Of a stretch of DNA of 64,000 nucleotides, positions 25,684 to 33,330 are shown piece after piece; the stretch's first letter is position 1; every line of letters starts with the position of its first letter. The notes under the pieces were generated by a model that saw only the letters and a list, made by a program, of their open reading frames with translations, did not search any database and was not told where the DNA came from. The position numbers and the translations under genes are program-made. This DNA is from Nostoc linckia FACHB-104 (lineage in GTDB: Bacteria; Cyanobacteriota; Cyanobacteriia; Cyanobacteriales; Nostocaceae), in contig NZ_JACJQJ010000010.1 in assembly GCF_014696615.1 (NCBI RefSeq), positions 62,001 through 126,000 on the forward strand, read 5' to 3'.

Positions 25684-26220
25684 ATGCAAACCAAGATTTA
25701 CAGGAGTTGGCTAAATCGCTCAGGTAATGGCTTTACAAGTTTAGTGTTAATATTGGTAACTTTATTTTCTTGGTCGTCACCAGTTAATATTGACTCCAAA
25801 TTTGCTCAAGCCAGTGCTGCTGCAATAGATAATCAGCAAAAAGTAGCTCAACCTCAAAAAAAATCCCCAACTCGTTGGATTGAAATTGACTTATCTAAGC
25901 AACGTTTATTTGCTTGGGAAGGTAAAAAGCTAGTTTACTCATACCGTATTTCTACTGGTAAACGCGCAACCCCTACACCCAAAGGTAAATTTGCAATTAA
26001 TTCTAAGTATCGCCTTAACCGAATGCGGGGCGAAGACTACGACATTCCTGATGTCCCTTATGCTATGTATTTTTATGAAGGCTATGCCATTCACGGTGCT
26101 TACTGGCATAACAATTTTGGTACTCCAGTTAGCCACGGTTGTGTAAACTTGCGCGTTAAGCAAGCTCGTCAACTGTACAACTGGGCAAAAGTTGGGACTT
26201 TAGTAGTAGTACATAAATAG
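25684..26220 (+). CDS. L,D-transpeptidase (YkuD), copy 2
   Basis: 178 residues; signal peptide with likely cleavage after AQASA near residue 45. The catalytic segment is H138 in [10 protein letters not shown] and C153 in PVSHGCVNL. Core is near-identical in pattern to the copy at 24416 ([17 protein letters not shown] versus WIQINLSKQRLIAWEGK), pointing to a local duplication, with the N-terminal region fully diverged. Confidence 0.94.
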   Translation: MQTKIYRSWLNRSGNGFTSLVLILVTLFSWSSPVNIDSKFAQASAAAIDNQQKVAQPQKKSPTRWIEIDLSKQRLFAWEGKKLVYSYRISTGKRATPTPKGKFAINSKYRLNRMRGEDYDIPDVPYAMYFYEGYAIHGAYWHNNFGTPVSHGCVNLRVKQARQLYNWAKVGTLVVVHK

Positions 26221-26364
26221 TAATCGACAACAGAGCGATCGCAGTTTATATGCGGCGTAGCTCATTCTCATCTAAAATCTGTCTTGAAAAGTTTGCTCAA
26301 CGGGGGGAACCCCCGCACGCAACTTTCCGCAAATTCTCACTTCTAAAACTGGCAGTGTAAGGTT

Positions 26365-27753
26365 ATGGCAAAAGGTGACAGAATTAATTTTTCTACCCCT
26401 AGCGGGTTTCCAGAGTTTCTTCCTAGCGAAAAACGCCTGGAAGTATATTTACTAGATACCATCCGCAGAGTTTTTGAAAGTTACGGATTCACGCCCATCG
26501 AAACCCCGGCTGTAGAGCGCTTAGAAGTACTACAGGCAAAAGGTAATCAGGGTGATAACATTATTTATGGTATCGACCCCATCCTGCCACCAAACCGCCA
26601 AGCAGAAAGAGACAAAGCAGGGGAAACTGGTTCTGAAGCTAGGGCTTTAAAATTCGATCAAACCGTTCCTTTAGCAGCATACATTGCGCGTCACCTCAAC
26701 GAATTAACCTTTCCCTTTGCGCGCTATCAAATGGATGTTGTGTTTCGGGGTGAACGCGCCAAAGATGGACGTTTCCGCCAATTTCGCCAATGTGATATTG
26801 ATGTGGTGGCTCGCAGTCAACTCAGCTTGCTTTATGATGCTCAGATGCCTGCAATTATTACCGAGATATTTGAGGCTATTAACATTGGTGATTTTGTCAT
26901 TCGCATCAATAATCGCAAAATTCTCACAGGATTTTTTCAATCTTTAGGCATAGCTGAAAATCAAATTAAAACTTGTATAAGCATTATTGATGACTTAGAG
27001 AAAATTGGTGAATCCAAAGTCAAACAACAATTAGATAAAGAAGGAATTTCACCAGAGCAAACCCAAAACATTATTGAGTTTATTAATATTAAAGGTAGTG
27101 TAGATGAAGTATTAGATAAACTCAAACATCTGTCACAAAATCTCCCCGATGCCGAACAATTTAATCTAGGTGTTAACGAAATCGAAACTGTAATTGCCGG
27201 AGTAAGGAATTTGGGCGTTCCCGAAAAACGTTTCTGTATTGATTTATCGATTGCCCGAGGTTTGAATTACTATACTGGTACAGTTTACGAAACAACTCTC
27301 ATCGGACATGAAGCTTTAGGCAGTATATGTTCTGGTGGCAGATATGAAGAATTAGTTGGTATGTTTATCGGTGAGAAAATGCCTGGTGTCGGCATTTCTA
27401 TCGGCTTAACTCGCTTAATTAGCCGATTACTCAAAGCCGATATTTTAAAGACTCTACCTGCAACCCCAGCGCAATTAGTAGTAGTAAATATGCAAGAAGA
27501 TTTGATGCCAACTTATTTAAAAGTTTCGCAACAGCTACGTCAAGCTGGCATTAATGTAGTGACAAATTTTGAGAAGCGCCCTTTAGGTAAACAATTCCAA
27601 GCAGCAGACAAGCAAGGAATTAGATTTTGTGTAATTATTGGCGCTGACGAAGCAGCAGCGCAAAAATCATCGCTGAAAGATTTGCAAACAGGTGAGCAAA
27701 TAGAAGTGGCGTTAGCAGATTTAGCTGCAGAAGTGAAACGCAGGCTGCAGTAG
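26365..27753 (+). CDS. hisS: Histidyl-tRNA synthetase
   Basis: 462 residues, class II synthetase. Motif 1 region GFPEFLPSEKRLEVYLLDTI, KFDQTVPLAAYIAR and motif 2 FRGERAKDGRFRQFRQCDID bind ATP and the histidyl end. The histidine-A motif RGLNYYTGTVYET is complete and motif 3 is GVGISIGLTRL. A C-terminal anticodon-binding domain follows (PAQLVVVNMQEDLMPTYLKV). Monocistronic. Confidence 0.97.
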   Translation: MAKGDRINFSTPSGFPEFLPSEKRLEVYLLDTIRRVFESYGFTPIETPAVERLEVLQAKGNQGDNIIYGIDPILPPNRQAERDKAGETGSEARALKFDQTVPLAAYIARHLNELTFPFARYQMDVVFRGERAKDGRFRQFRQCDIDVVARSQLSLLYDAQMPAIITEIFEAINIGDFVIRINNRKILTGFFQSLGIAENQIKTCISIIDDLEKIGESKVKQQLDKEGISPEQTQNIIEFINIKGSVDEVLDKLKHLSQNLPDAEQFNLGVNEIETVIAGVRNLGVPEKRFCIDLSIARGLNYYTGTVYETTLIGHEALGSICSGGRYEELVGMFIGEKMPGVGISIGLTRLISRLLKADILKTLPATPAQLVVVNMQEDLMPTYLKVSQQLRQAGINVVTNFEKRPLGKQFQAADKQGIRFCVIIGADEAAAQKSSLKDLQTGEQIEVALADLAAEVKRRLQ

Positions 27754-27761
27754 TTAAGCTG

Positions 27762-27799
27762 ATTGGGAAAAGAAAAATAGAAAAAGTCTTTTTCCCAAT
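27762..27799 (+). terminator. Hairpin after hisS
   Basis: ATTGGGAAAA and TTTTCCCAAT can pair around an A-rich loop nine bases after the hisS stop. No clear U-run follows, so termination strength is uncertain. Confidence 0.45.
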
Positions 27800-28156
27800 A
27801 CACGACAATTAATTTAATAAGTTTTTTAAAGATAAATTGATTTTTTATATTTAGTGATAACTCAATATTTGACACTAAATTATCAAATTTTAACTTTGCT
27901 TACATAAAAATAAAAAAAGCGATCGCATCCTCGAATTGTTACTCGGTAATGCGAGTATCTACATAATTGTTTAATTTTTAGCCAGCGAAGAATTACTGAC
28001 CAGTATCCTGATTTTTAGGTAAGTATTGCTAAAATGCTGTAAATAAAAGGCGTGGCAGCGTGACTTCCATCCTAGAAGAAATACCAGTTCTGGTTTTTCA
28101 TGAATGAGATTGGGTGGTATTGATGCGTTAGAAGTAATGTCTCGGATAACAAAATT
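27800..28156. other. Intergenic, about 360 bp
   Basis: AT-rich, with one HIP1 site near 27918. Likely contains the promoter of the aldolase-RidA pair. Nothing else recognised. Confidence 0.45.
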
Positions 28157-28945
28157 ATGTTCAGACCTAATAGACTGAAGAAAATGCTCCAAACCAGTTC
28201 CCAACCAATCGGTTGCTGGATTTTCTTCTCAGATGCTGACTCAATCGAACTGCTTTCTATGTGTGGTTTCGATGCCTTTATCATCGACCACGAACATGGC
28301 GCTATGGACATGGGTGTCCTAGTAGAGCAACTCCGGGCGGCTCAGGCAACAGATGTTACCTGTATTTTGCGTGTACCTTCACACGATCCAGTCTATATCA
28401 AGCGAGCCTTAGACATGGGTGTGGAAGGTATACTTGTACCGACGGTAGAATCAGCAGATGAAGCGCGAGCAATTGTCGCCGCTACCCGCTATCGACCTCA
28501 TGGCGGACATCGAGGTATTGGTTATCTCGAAAGCCGAGCAGCTAACTGGGGTTTGGCAGCGCTAGAGTATCCTGCCAATTATCGAGAGAACTTACTTATA
28601 GCCGTTATCGTCGAAACTCGTCGCGGTTTCGAGAATGTTAAAGAAATTGCCGCAGTTGACGGGATCGATATGGTATTTTTAGGGCCAGGCGATCTGACAG
28701 CAGACATCGGGGATGATTTTCCTGCACTGACCAAGCTTGGAGATAATTCAGAACTTAATCGGCTGATGGCGGAAGCTGAAGCGATAGTCCGCTCCACTTC
28801 CGATTGTTGGCTTGGGGGCATCAGTCTCAATGCAGCTGGGGGTCGCGCACTGTTTGCTAAGGGCTATGATTTCGTGACACCTGCTGCTGATGGCTGGATG
28901 CTGACTGATGCAGCACGTTCAGTTGTTACTGGGATGAGAGGTTAA
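28157..28945 (+). CDS. HpcH/HpaI-family aldolase
   Basis: 262 residues of the class II pyruvate-aldolase barrel. Key residues line up: H45 (IIDHEHGAMD), R72 (LRVPSHDP), metal ligands E153 (IVETRRGFENV) and D179 (FLGPGDLTADIG). These enzymes cleave 4-hydroxy-2-oxoacids to pyruvate (or an analogue) plus an aldehyde. It opens the plus-strand arm of an apparent catabolic cluster, followed by the RidA-like gene 62 bases on. Confidence 0.93.
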   Translation: MFRPNRLKKMLQTSSQPIGCWIFFSDADSIELLSMCGFDAFIIDHEHGAMDMGVLVEQLRAAQATDVTCILRVPSHDPVYIKRALDMGVEGILVPTVESADEARAIVAATRYRPHGGHRGIGYLESRAANWGLAALEYPANYRENLLIAVIVETRRGFENVKEIAAVDGIDMVFLGPGDLTADIGDDFPALTKLGDNSELNRLMAEAEAIVRSTSDCWLGGISLNAAGGRALFAKGYDFVTPAADGWMLTDAARSVVTGMRG

Positions 28946-29007
28946 AAACTGCTGTTCTCAAGTTGGATCAGGTTGATTTGTAGTTGAAACAGTATGGAGC
29001 TGCTTAT

Positions 29008-29466
29008 ATGGCAATTAATCGTGAAGTCATTATTCCCAAGGGGATGGAAATTTTATATGAAAAGTATCACTACTGCCCAGGCATTAAGGTAGGCAATACA
29101 TTATATATTTCAGGACAAGTGGGACGGGATGAAAATTTACAGGTAGTAGAAGGAGTAGAAGCCCAATTTGTCCAGACTTTTGAAAATGTGAAAAAGGTAC
29201 TAACAGCAGCAGGAGCGACTTTTGATGATGTGGTAGAGATGATTACTTACCATGTGACAGGAGCGAATCTCGGTAATTTGCAAGTTCCGTCTGCTGATGG
29301 TTCATCAGAGCAGCGATTTACTATTCCCCACCTGCCACTGTTTATGCAAGTAAAAGACCGCTATTTCACTAATAATTTTCCTACTTGGACGGGATTTGGC
29401 ATCAGTGCTTTATCTACACCAGGACTAATTGTAGAAATTAAGTGTACAGCAGTCCTCGAAAATTAG
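29008..29466 (+). CDS. RidA/YjgF/RutC-family protein
   Basis: 152 residues from the ATG at 29008 (GGAG eight bases upstream). The fold markers GNTLYISGQVGRDENL, FENVKKVLTAAGATFDDVVEMITYHV and ISALSTPGLIVEIKCTAVLE fit the chorismate-mutase-like trimer family. The arginine that gives archetypal RidA its imine deaminase activity (after FP-A) aligns here with tryptophan in FPTWTGFG, so it is probably a divergent RutC/Rid subtype. It ends 14 bases before the stop of the convergent hydrolase. Confidence 0.88.
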   Translation: MAINREVIIPKGMEILYEKYHYCPGIKVGNTLYISGQVGRDENLQVVEGVEAQFVQTFENVKKVLTAAGATFDDVVEMITYHVTGANLGNLQVPSADGSSEQRFTIPHLPLFMQVKDRYFTNNFPTWTGFGISALSTPGLIVEIKCTAVLEN

Positions 29467-29480
29467 CGGCTGAACTATTC

Positions 29481-30296
29481 TCAATCGTTGAGAAATGGGA
29501 TTACTACCTGCGCTACTTCTTCTGCTATCTGATTCATCATGCAAATTGTGCCTTGTTCAAATTCCACGACTTTGCCATGAGGAATTGCTTGAGACAGAAA
29601 ATAGCGATCGCCTGCTTTGGCTAAATTCAATTTTTCAAATTCTTTGACATCATCCATTCCCCAAATAATCAAAGTAGGACACTTGATGGCACGAAATCTT
29701 TCTGGCGCATCCAGACAGTAATTACCTACAGCCCAAACTGCATACAAAGGATGACCAAAACATTTTAAATCGTCTAAAACCCAACGGTGATTTAATTCAG
29801 CAGAGCCGACGTATCGAGAACGAGCTAACCATCTTTCCATGAGATGAGAGCCATCTTCTTTGATTTTAAAACCTTCCTCAACTCTTCTAAATAGCTCTGC
29901 TTGTCCTCCTTCACCAAAACCAGCTACGTTACCTAAGATTAATTTGTCAACGCGATTGCTATAGGTTGCGGCTATTTCTCCGGAAACAAAAGCGCCAGTA
30001 TGGTTTCCCATAATGCTGGTTTTTTCTATACCTAATTCATCTAAAAGTGCGATCGCTGTTTTTGCATAATCAGCGATCGTATACATTCTGGGTGGTTTAT
30101 CCGAATCACCAAACCCCATCAAATCCATTGCTATGACTCGTCTGTGTTCAGCCAAGAGTGGCATCAATTCGTGATATTCATCACTACTGCGGGGGTTCAT
30201 GTGCAGTAGCAGAATTGGTTCACCTTCGCCACCAATGCGATAAAGAATCTGTCCATCTTCAGTATCTAAAAAAGCTCGTTTAATCTTTTGTGTCAT
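29481..30296 (-). CDS. Alpha/beta-hydrolase-fold protein with degenerate triad, paralogue 1
   Basis: 271 residues with an alpha/beta-hydrolase layout: strand and oxyanion region ILLLHMNPRSSDEYHE, AMDLMGFGDSDKPP, the elbow SIMGNHTGAF and CPTLIIWGMDD. At the nucleophile elbow (G-x-Nu-x-G) residue 99 is histidine instead of Ser/Asp/Cys, and where the catalytic His normally sits near the end the sequence is QGTICMMNQ with no His. Ordinary ester hydrolysis therefore looks unlikely. A close paralogue is at 32476 (first 20 residues almost identical). Next to a BKACE gene on the same strand. Confidence 0.85.
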   Translation of the reverse strand: MTQKIKRAFLDTEDGQILYRIGGEGEPILLLHMNPRSSDEYHELMPLLAEHRRVIAMDLMGFGDSDKPPRMYTIADYAKTAIALLDELGIEKTSIMGNHTGAFVSGEIAATYSNRVDKLILGNVAGFGEGGQAELFRRVEEGFKIKEDGSHLMERWLARSRYVGSAELNHRWVLDDLKCFGHPLYAVWAVGNYCLDAPERFRAIKCPTLIIWGMDDVKEFEKLNLAKAGDRYFLSQAIPHGKVVEFEQGTICMMNQIAEEVAQVVIPFLND

Positions 30297-30370
30297 AATT
30301 TGTGGGCGATCGCAATTAGATTTATCTTTAGGTGGGCGATGCCCACCCTTGTATATTAAAAGAAGTGCTA

Positions 30371-31294
30371 TTAGTTAACAGTTGCCTGTAGCTTTTCAGT
30401 AACAGCAGCTCGCGGCGGCATCTTCAGAATCTCACGCGCCTGTGCTGGTGTTGCCACTTCCCGACCGAGTGTATGCGCCATCTTTGCAACCATCTCGACT
30501 AATTCGCCGTGGTGCGGCTTGCCAAAGCGAGTGTAAGCATAATCTCCCAGTCCAATTGCAACGTGTCCACCAAGGGTAATTGCCCAGGATGCTACCCTCA
30601 TCACATCTCCATTCCAGCAAAGTACCAACCACTGGTTACCCGCAGGAACCTCAGCTATAAACGCCTGCAAACCCGGTAAAGTTACCGCAGCGCCAGCCGG
30701 CATTATTTCCCCAGTAAAGACAAACTCCCACAGCGTTTCTTTGGGCAGCAGTCCCATTTCCTGAAAGCAACGCGCTGTTCGCATTTGCCCTACGTCCCAA
30801 CAAACTGAACTCACATAGATATTGTGTTTTTTGAATACTTCTAGCACCGCTTTGAGGTTTTCACGAGTATTAACATACACCTGATCATAGGTGGTGAACT
30901 GTTTTGCCTGGGGATTCCAGAAGTCTACGTTGAGCGATCCAAAATCCACTGGTGCCATGTCAACCCGCAGCACTGGATCATCATTCACTGCCAAGATATG
31001 CCGGACGCGATCCTCTACCTGATTCTGTGTAATGTAGCCCAAGGTCGGATGGATGAGGAGATCCGTCTGTTCACGAATTCCCTGTATCACTTCGAGATAA
31101 AGTTCAACATCGTTACGTGGTGTCCCACTCTCTGGATCTCGTCCGTGCCAATGGAAAATTGAAGCCCCTGCTTCCCAAGCACGAACTGCTTCGCGGATGA
31201 TCTCTTTTGGAGAGTAAGGTAAAGCAGGATTGTCCTCGCGCTTGGTGATTTCGTTACAACGACACTCGATAATCAATGGTAATTCGTTGTTCAT
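30371..31294 (-). CDS. BKACE / DUF849 family protein (beta-keto acid cleavage enzyme-like)
   Basis: 307 residues, TIM-barrel. The metal-binding H-x-H is H48/H50 in ASIFHWHGRD and EAVRAWEAGAS matches the family. Typical members condense a beta-keto acid with acetyl-CoA, forming acetoacetate and a new CoA ester. The third zinc ligand, usually the E of a GLED motif, appears to be replaced in AIGLGDYAYTRFG, so catalysis may differ. 74 bases upstream of the alpha/beta-hydrolase-fold gene on the minus strand and probably in one transcript with it. Confidence 0.85.
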   Translation of the reverse strand: MNNELPLIIECRCNEITKREDNPALPYSPKEIIREAVRAWEAGASIFHWHGRDPESGTPRNDVELYLEVIQGIREQTDLLIHPTLGYITQNQVEDRVRHILAVNDDPVLRVDMAPVDFGSLNVDFWNPQAKQFTTYDQVYVNTRENLKAVLEVFKKHNIYVSSVCWDVGQMRTARCFQEMGLLPKETLWEFVFTGEIMPAGAAVTLPGLQAFIAEVPAGNQWLVLCWNGDVMRVASWAITLGGHVAIGLGDYAYTRFGKPHHGELVEMVAKMAHTLGREVATPAQAREILKMPPRAAVTEKLQATVN

Positions 31295-31601
31295 CGTCTT
31301 CCTTTCAGTAGGTAGGCAAATTTATTTATATATCTAATTGACAGTTATATTTTGGTTCTCTGCTCTCCCTGTATGCAAAAATGCTTAACTAATTTTGCAC
31401 AATTACTGGCTGATTTTCCCAAAAATCAACTACTTTTAATACGTATTCGGAAATTTGATTGTCAGTTCCAAGAGTGCCATAGGGTACTTAATAAAACTAA
31501 ATCTTTCTTTGATAGATGATGGCTGCTGGTTTATTATCCGAGTTGATTAGAAATTTATTATAAAGATATACAGTATTTTCAGATACACTTGGAGATGCCT
31601 A
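31295..31601. other. Divergent promoter region, about 300 bp
   Basis: Lies between the minus-strand BKACE gene and the plus-strand ABM-like gene. AT-rich; no operator identified. Confidence 0.4.
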
Positions 31602-32060
31602 ATGACAAGACCAAGTAATTTTTTGAGTATTCTTTGGGGATTGGTGATTGCCGTTATTGTACCACTTGCTGTTTTTACACAGATTGAAACTATTGCAGTA
31701 TCAGCTGAACCCGTACCAAATAATTCTGCTAATACCCAATCCAAGAAAGTCGTGGCACGTATTTGGCATGGTACAACTCCGACATCGAAAGCAGATGAAT
31801 ACTATACTTATTTGGTAGAAGCAGGAATTAAAAAAATCGAGTCAATTCCTGGTAATTTGGGGACGCAAGTACTTCGTCGCACTAATGGCAATAATACAGA
31901 ATTTACTGTGATTTCTTACTGGGAATCACGAGATGCAATTCGTAAGTTTGCTGGTAACGACATTGAAAAAGTCAGACCTCTTCCTCGAGATAACGAATAT
32001 CTCATCAACCCTGAAACCACAGTTAAACACTTTGATGTCATGATCGACGATCGCAAATAA
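31602..32060 (+). CDS. Secreted ABM-like (dimeric alpha/beta barrel) protein
   Basis: 152 residues. A hydrophobic N-terminus (about 8-35, ending VSAEPVP) is a signal peptide. The mature part (VVARIWHGTTPTSKADEYYT, then GNLGTQVLRR and FTVISYWESRDAIRKFAG) has the strand-helix pattern and W/H positions of antibiotic-biosynthesis-monooxygenase proteins. Such domains can oxidise small molecules without cofactors, or bind heme or ligands. Export makes it unusual among them. A role in the surrounding cluster is inferred from position only. Confidence 0.78.
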   Translation: MTRPSNFLSILWGLVIAVIVPLAVFTQIETIAVSAEPVPNNSANTQSKKVVARIWHGTTPTSKADEYYTYLVEAGIKKIESIPGNLGTQVLRRTNGNNTEFTVISYWESRDAIRKFAGNDIEKVRPLPRDNEYLINPETTVKHFDVMIDDRK

Positions 32061-32068
32061 TTTTAGGT

Positions 32069-32362
32069 CGTTACATTAGCAATGTCAGTGGTTGCATTAA
32101 CAATGTCAACCGATACATTAACAATGTCAGTGGTTGCATTAACAATGTCAACCGATACATTAGCAATGTCAGTCGTTACATTAACAATGTCAACCGATAC
32201 ATTAACAATGTCAACCGATACATTAACAATGTCAACCGATACATTAACAATGTCAACCGATACATTAACAATGTCAACCGATACATTAACAATGTCAGTC
32301 GTTACATTAACAATGTCAACCGATACATTAGCAATGTTAACCGATACATTAGCAATGCTGAT
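32069..32362. repeat. Minisatellite, 14 tandem 21-bp units
   Basis: Fourteen contiguous 21-base units. Units 7-10 are identical; variants alternate AACCGATAC with AGTGGTTGC or AGTCGTTAC. Most units contain ACATTAACAATGT or a one-base variant, itself a 5-bp inverted repeat around a 3-base centre. Because 21 is a multiple of three, frames stay open on both strands (VNVSVDI-type heptapeptides on minus, MSTDTLT-type on plus), but the block sits between convergent genes and I see no ribosome binding site, so it is annotated as non-coding. Confidence 0.95.
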
Positions 32363-32475
32363 GAAGCAACTTGTGTGTACACCGTAGCCCCGCAAGCAGG
32401 GCGGGGATGTTTGTTGGATATTTTGGCTGTAGACAATACTGGGGTGGGGTAATGCAGATCTTGATTAGCCGATGA

Positions 32476-33291
32476 TTAATTTTGCAGAAAATCGACTACT
32501 AATTGTGATATTTCTGTTGACATTTGATTTACCATCCATAGGTTTCCGCCTTCTAATTCGACACTTTGACTATGAGAAATTACTTCCTTGAGCCAAGATT
32601 GATTCTCTGCTTTGGCTAAACCAGCTTTTTCTAATGGTTCTAATGCCTTGTCTCCCGACATAATCAAAGTTGGACAGTTAATTAAACGAAATCTTTCTGG
32701 AGCCGAAAGACAATAGTTTGCTACTGCAACACCAGGATATATAGTAGAACCGAAAGATTTTAAATCATCTAAAACACAACGGTGATTTAACTCTCCTGTG
32801 CCGACGTAATTTGCACGAGCTAGCCATCTTTTCATCAAATGAGAGCCATCTTCTTGCACTTGATATCCCTGAGAATATTGCTGAAGAATTTTGTCTTGTT
32901 CTTCTGCGTCAAATCCAATTACATTGCAGAGAATGAGTTTTTGGACTCGTTCTGGATAGGCGGCTGCAACTTCTCCAGCAATATAACCCCCTGTCAGACT
33001 ACCGAAAATGCTGGCTTTTTTTATGCCTAACTCGTCTAAAAGTGCGATCGCATTTTTGGCATAGTCTGCAACTGCATAAACTCTAGGCGGTTTGTCAGAA
33101 TCACCCAACCCCATCAAATCCATTGCAATTACTAAGTTCGTGGCTGCTAAACTCGGCATCAATTCTTTAAATTCATCACTACTGCGGGGAGTCATGTGCA
33201 GTAAAAGTATCGCTTCACCTTCTCCACCGATACGGTAAAGAATCTGTCCATCTTCTGTATCTAAAAAAGCTCTTTTGATGCGTTGGCTCAT
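32476..33291 (-). CDS. Alpha/beta-hydrolase-fold protein with degenerate triad, paralogue 2
   Basis: 271 residues, same length as the paralogue at 29481 and alignable end to end (KRAFLDTEDGQILYRIGGEG in both). The elbow reads SIFGSLTGGY, placing leucine 99 at the nucleophile position, and the terminal region is GGNLWMVNQM with no catalytic His. The overall fold markers remain (ILLLHMTPRSSDEF, AMDLMGLGDSDKPP). Sits 39 bases downstream of the amidohydrolase on the same strand, likely one operon. Probably a non-hydrolytic or pseudo-enzyme. Confidence 0.85.
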   Translation of the reverse strand: MSQRIKRAFLDTEDGQILYRIGGEGEAILLLHMTPRSSDEFKELMPSLAATNLVIAMDLMGLGDSDKPPRVYAVADYAKNAIALLDELGIKKASIFGSLTGGYIAGEVAAAYPERVQKLILCNVIGFDAEEQDKILQQYSQGYQVQEDGSHLMKRWLARANYVGTGELNHRCVLDDLKSFGSTIYPGVAVANYCLSAPERFRLINCPTLIMSGDKALEPLEKAGLAKAENQSWLKEVISHSQSVELEGGNLWMVNQMSTEISQLVVDFLQN

Positions 33292-33330
33292 TTTTTATAC
33301 TTCCTACATGACCAATTAAGGACGATACAA

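Noticed and set aside
32063-32395. Apparent repeat protein (VNVSVDI or MSTDTLT heptapeptides) and possible CRISPR-like array
   Set aside because: The 21-bp periodicity forces open frames on both strands; no start context. There are no unique spacers, so it is a minisatellite and not CRISPR.
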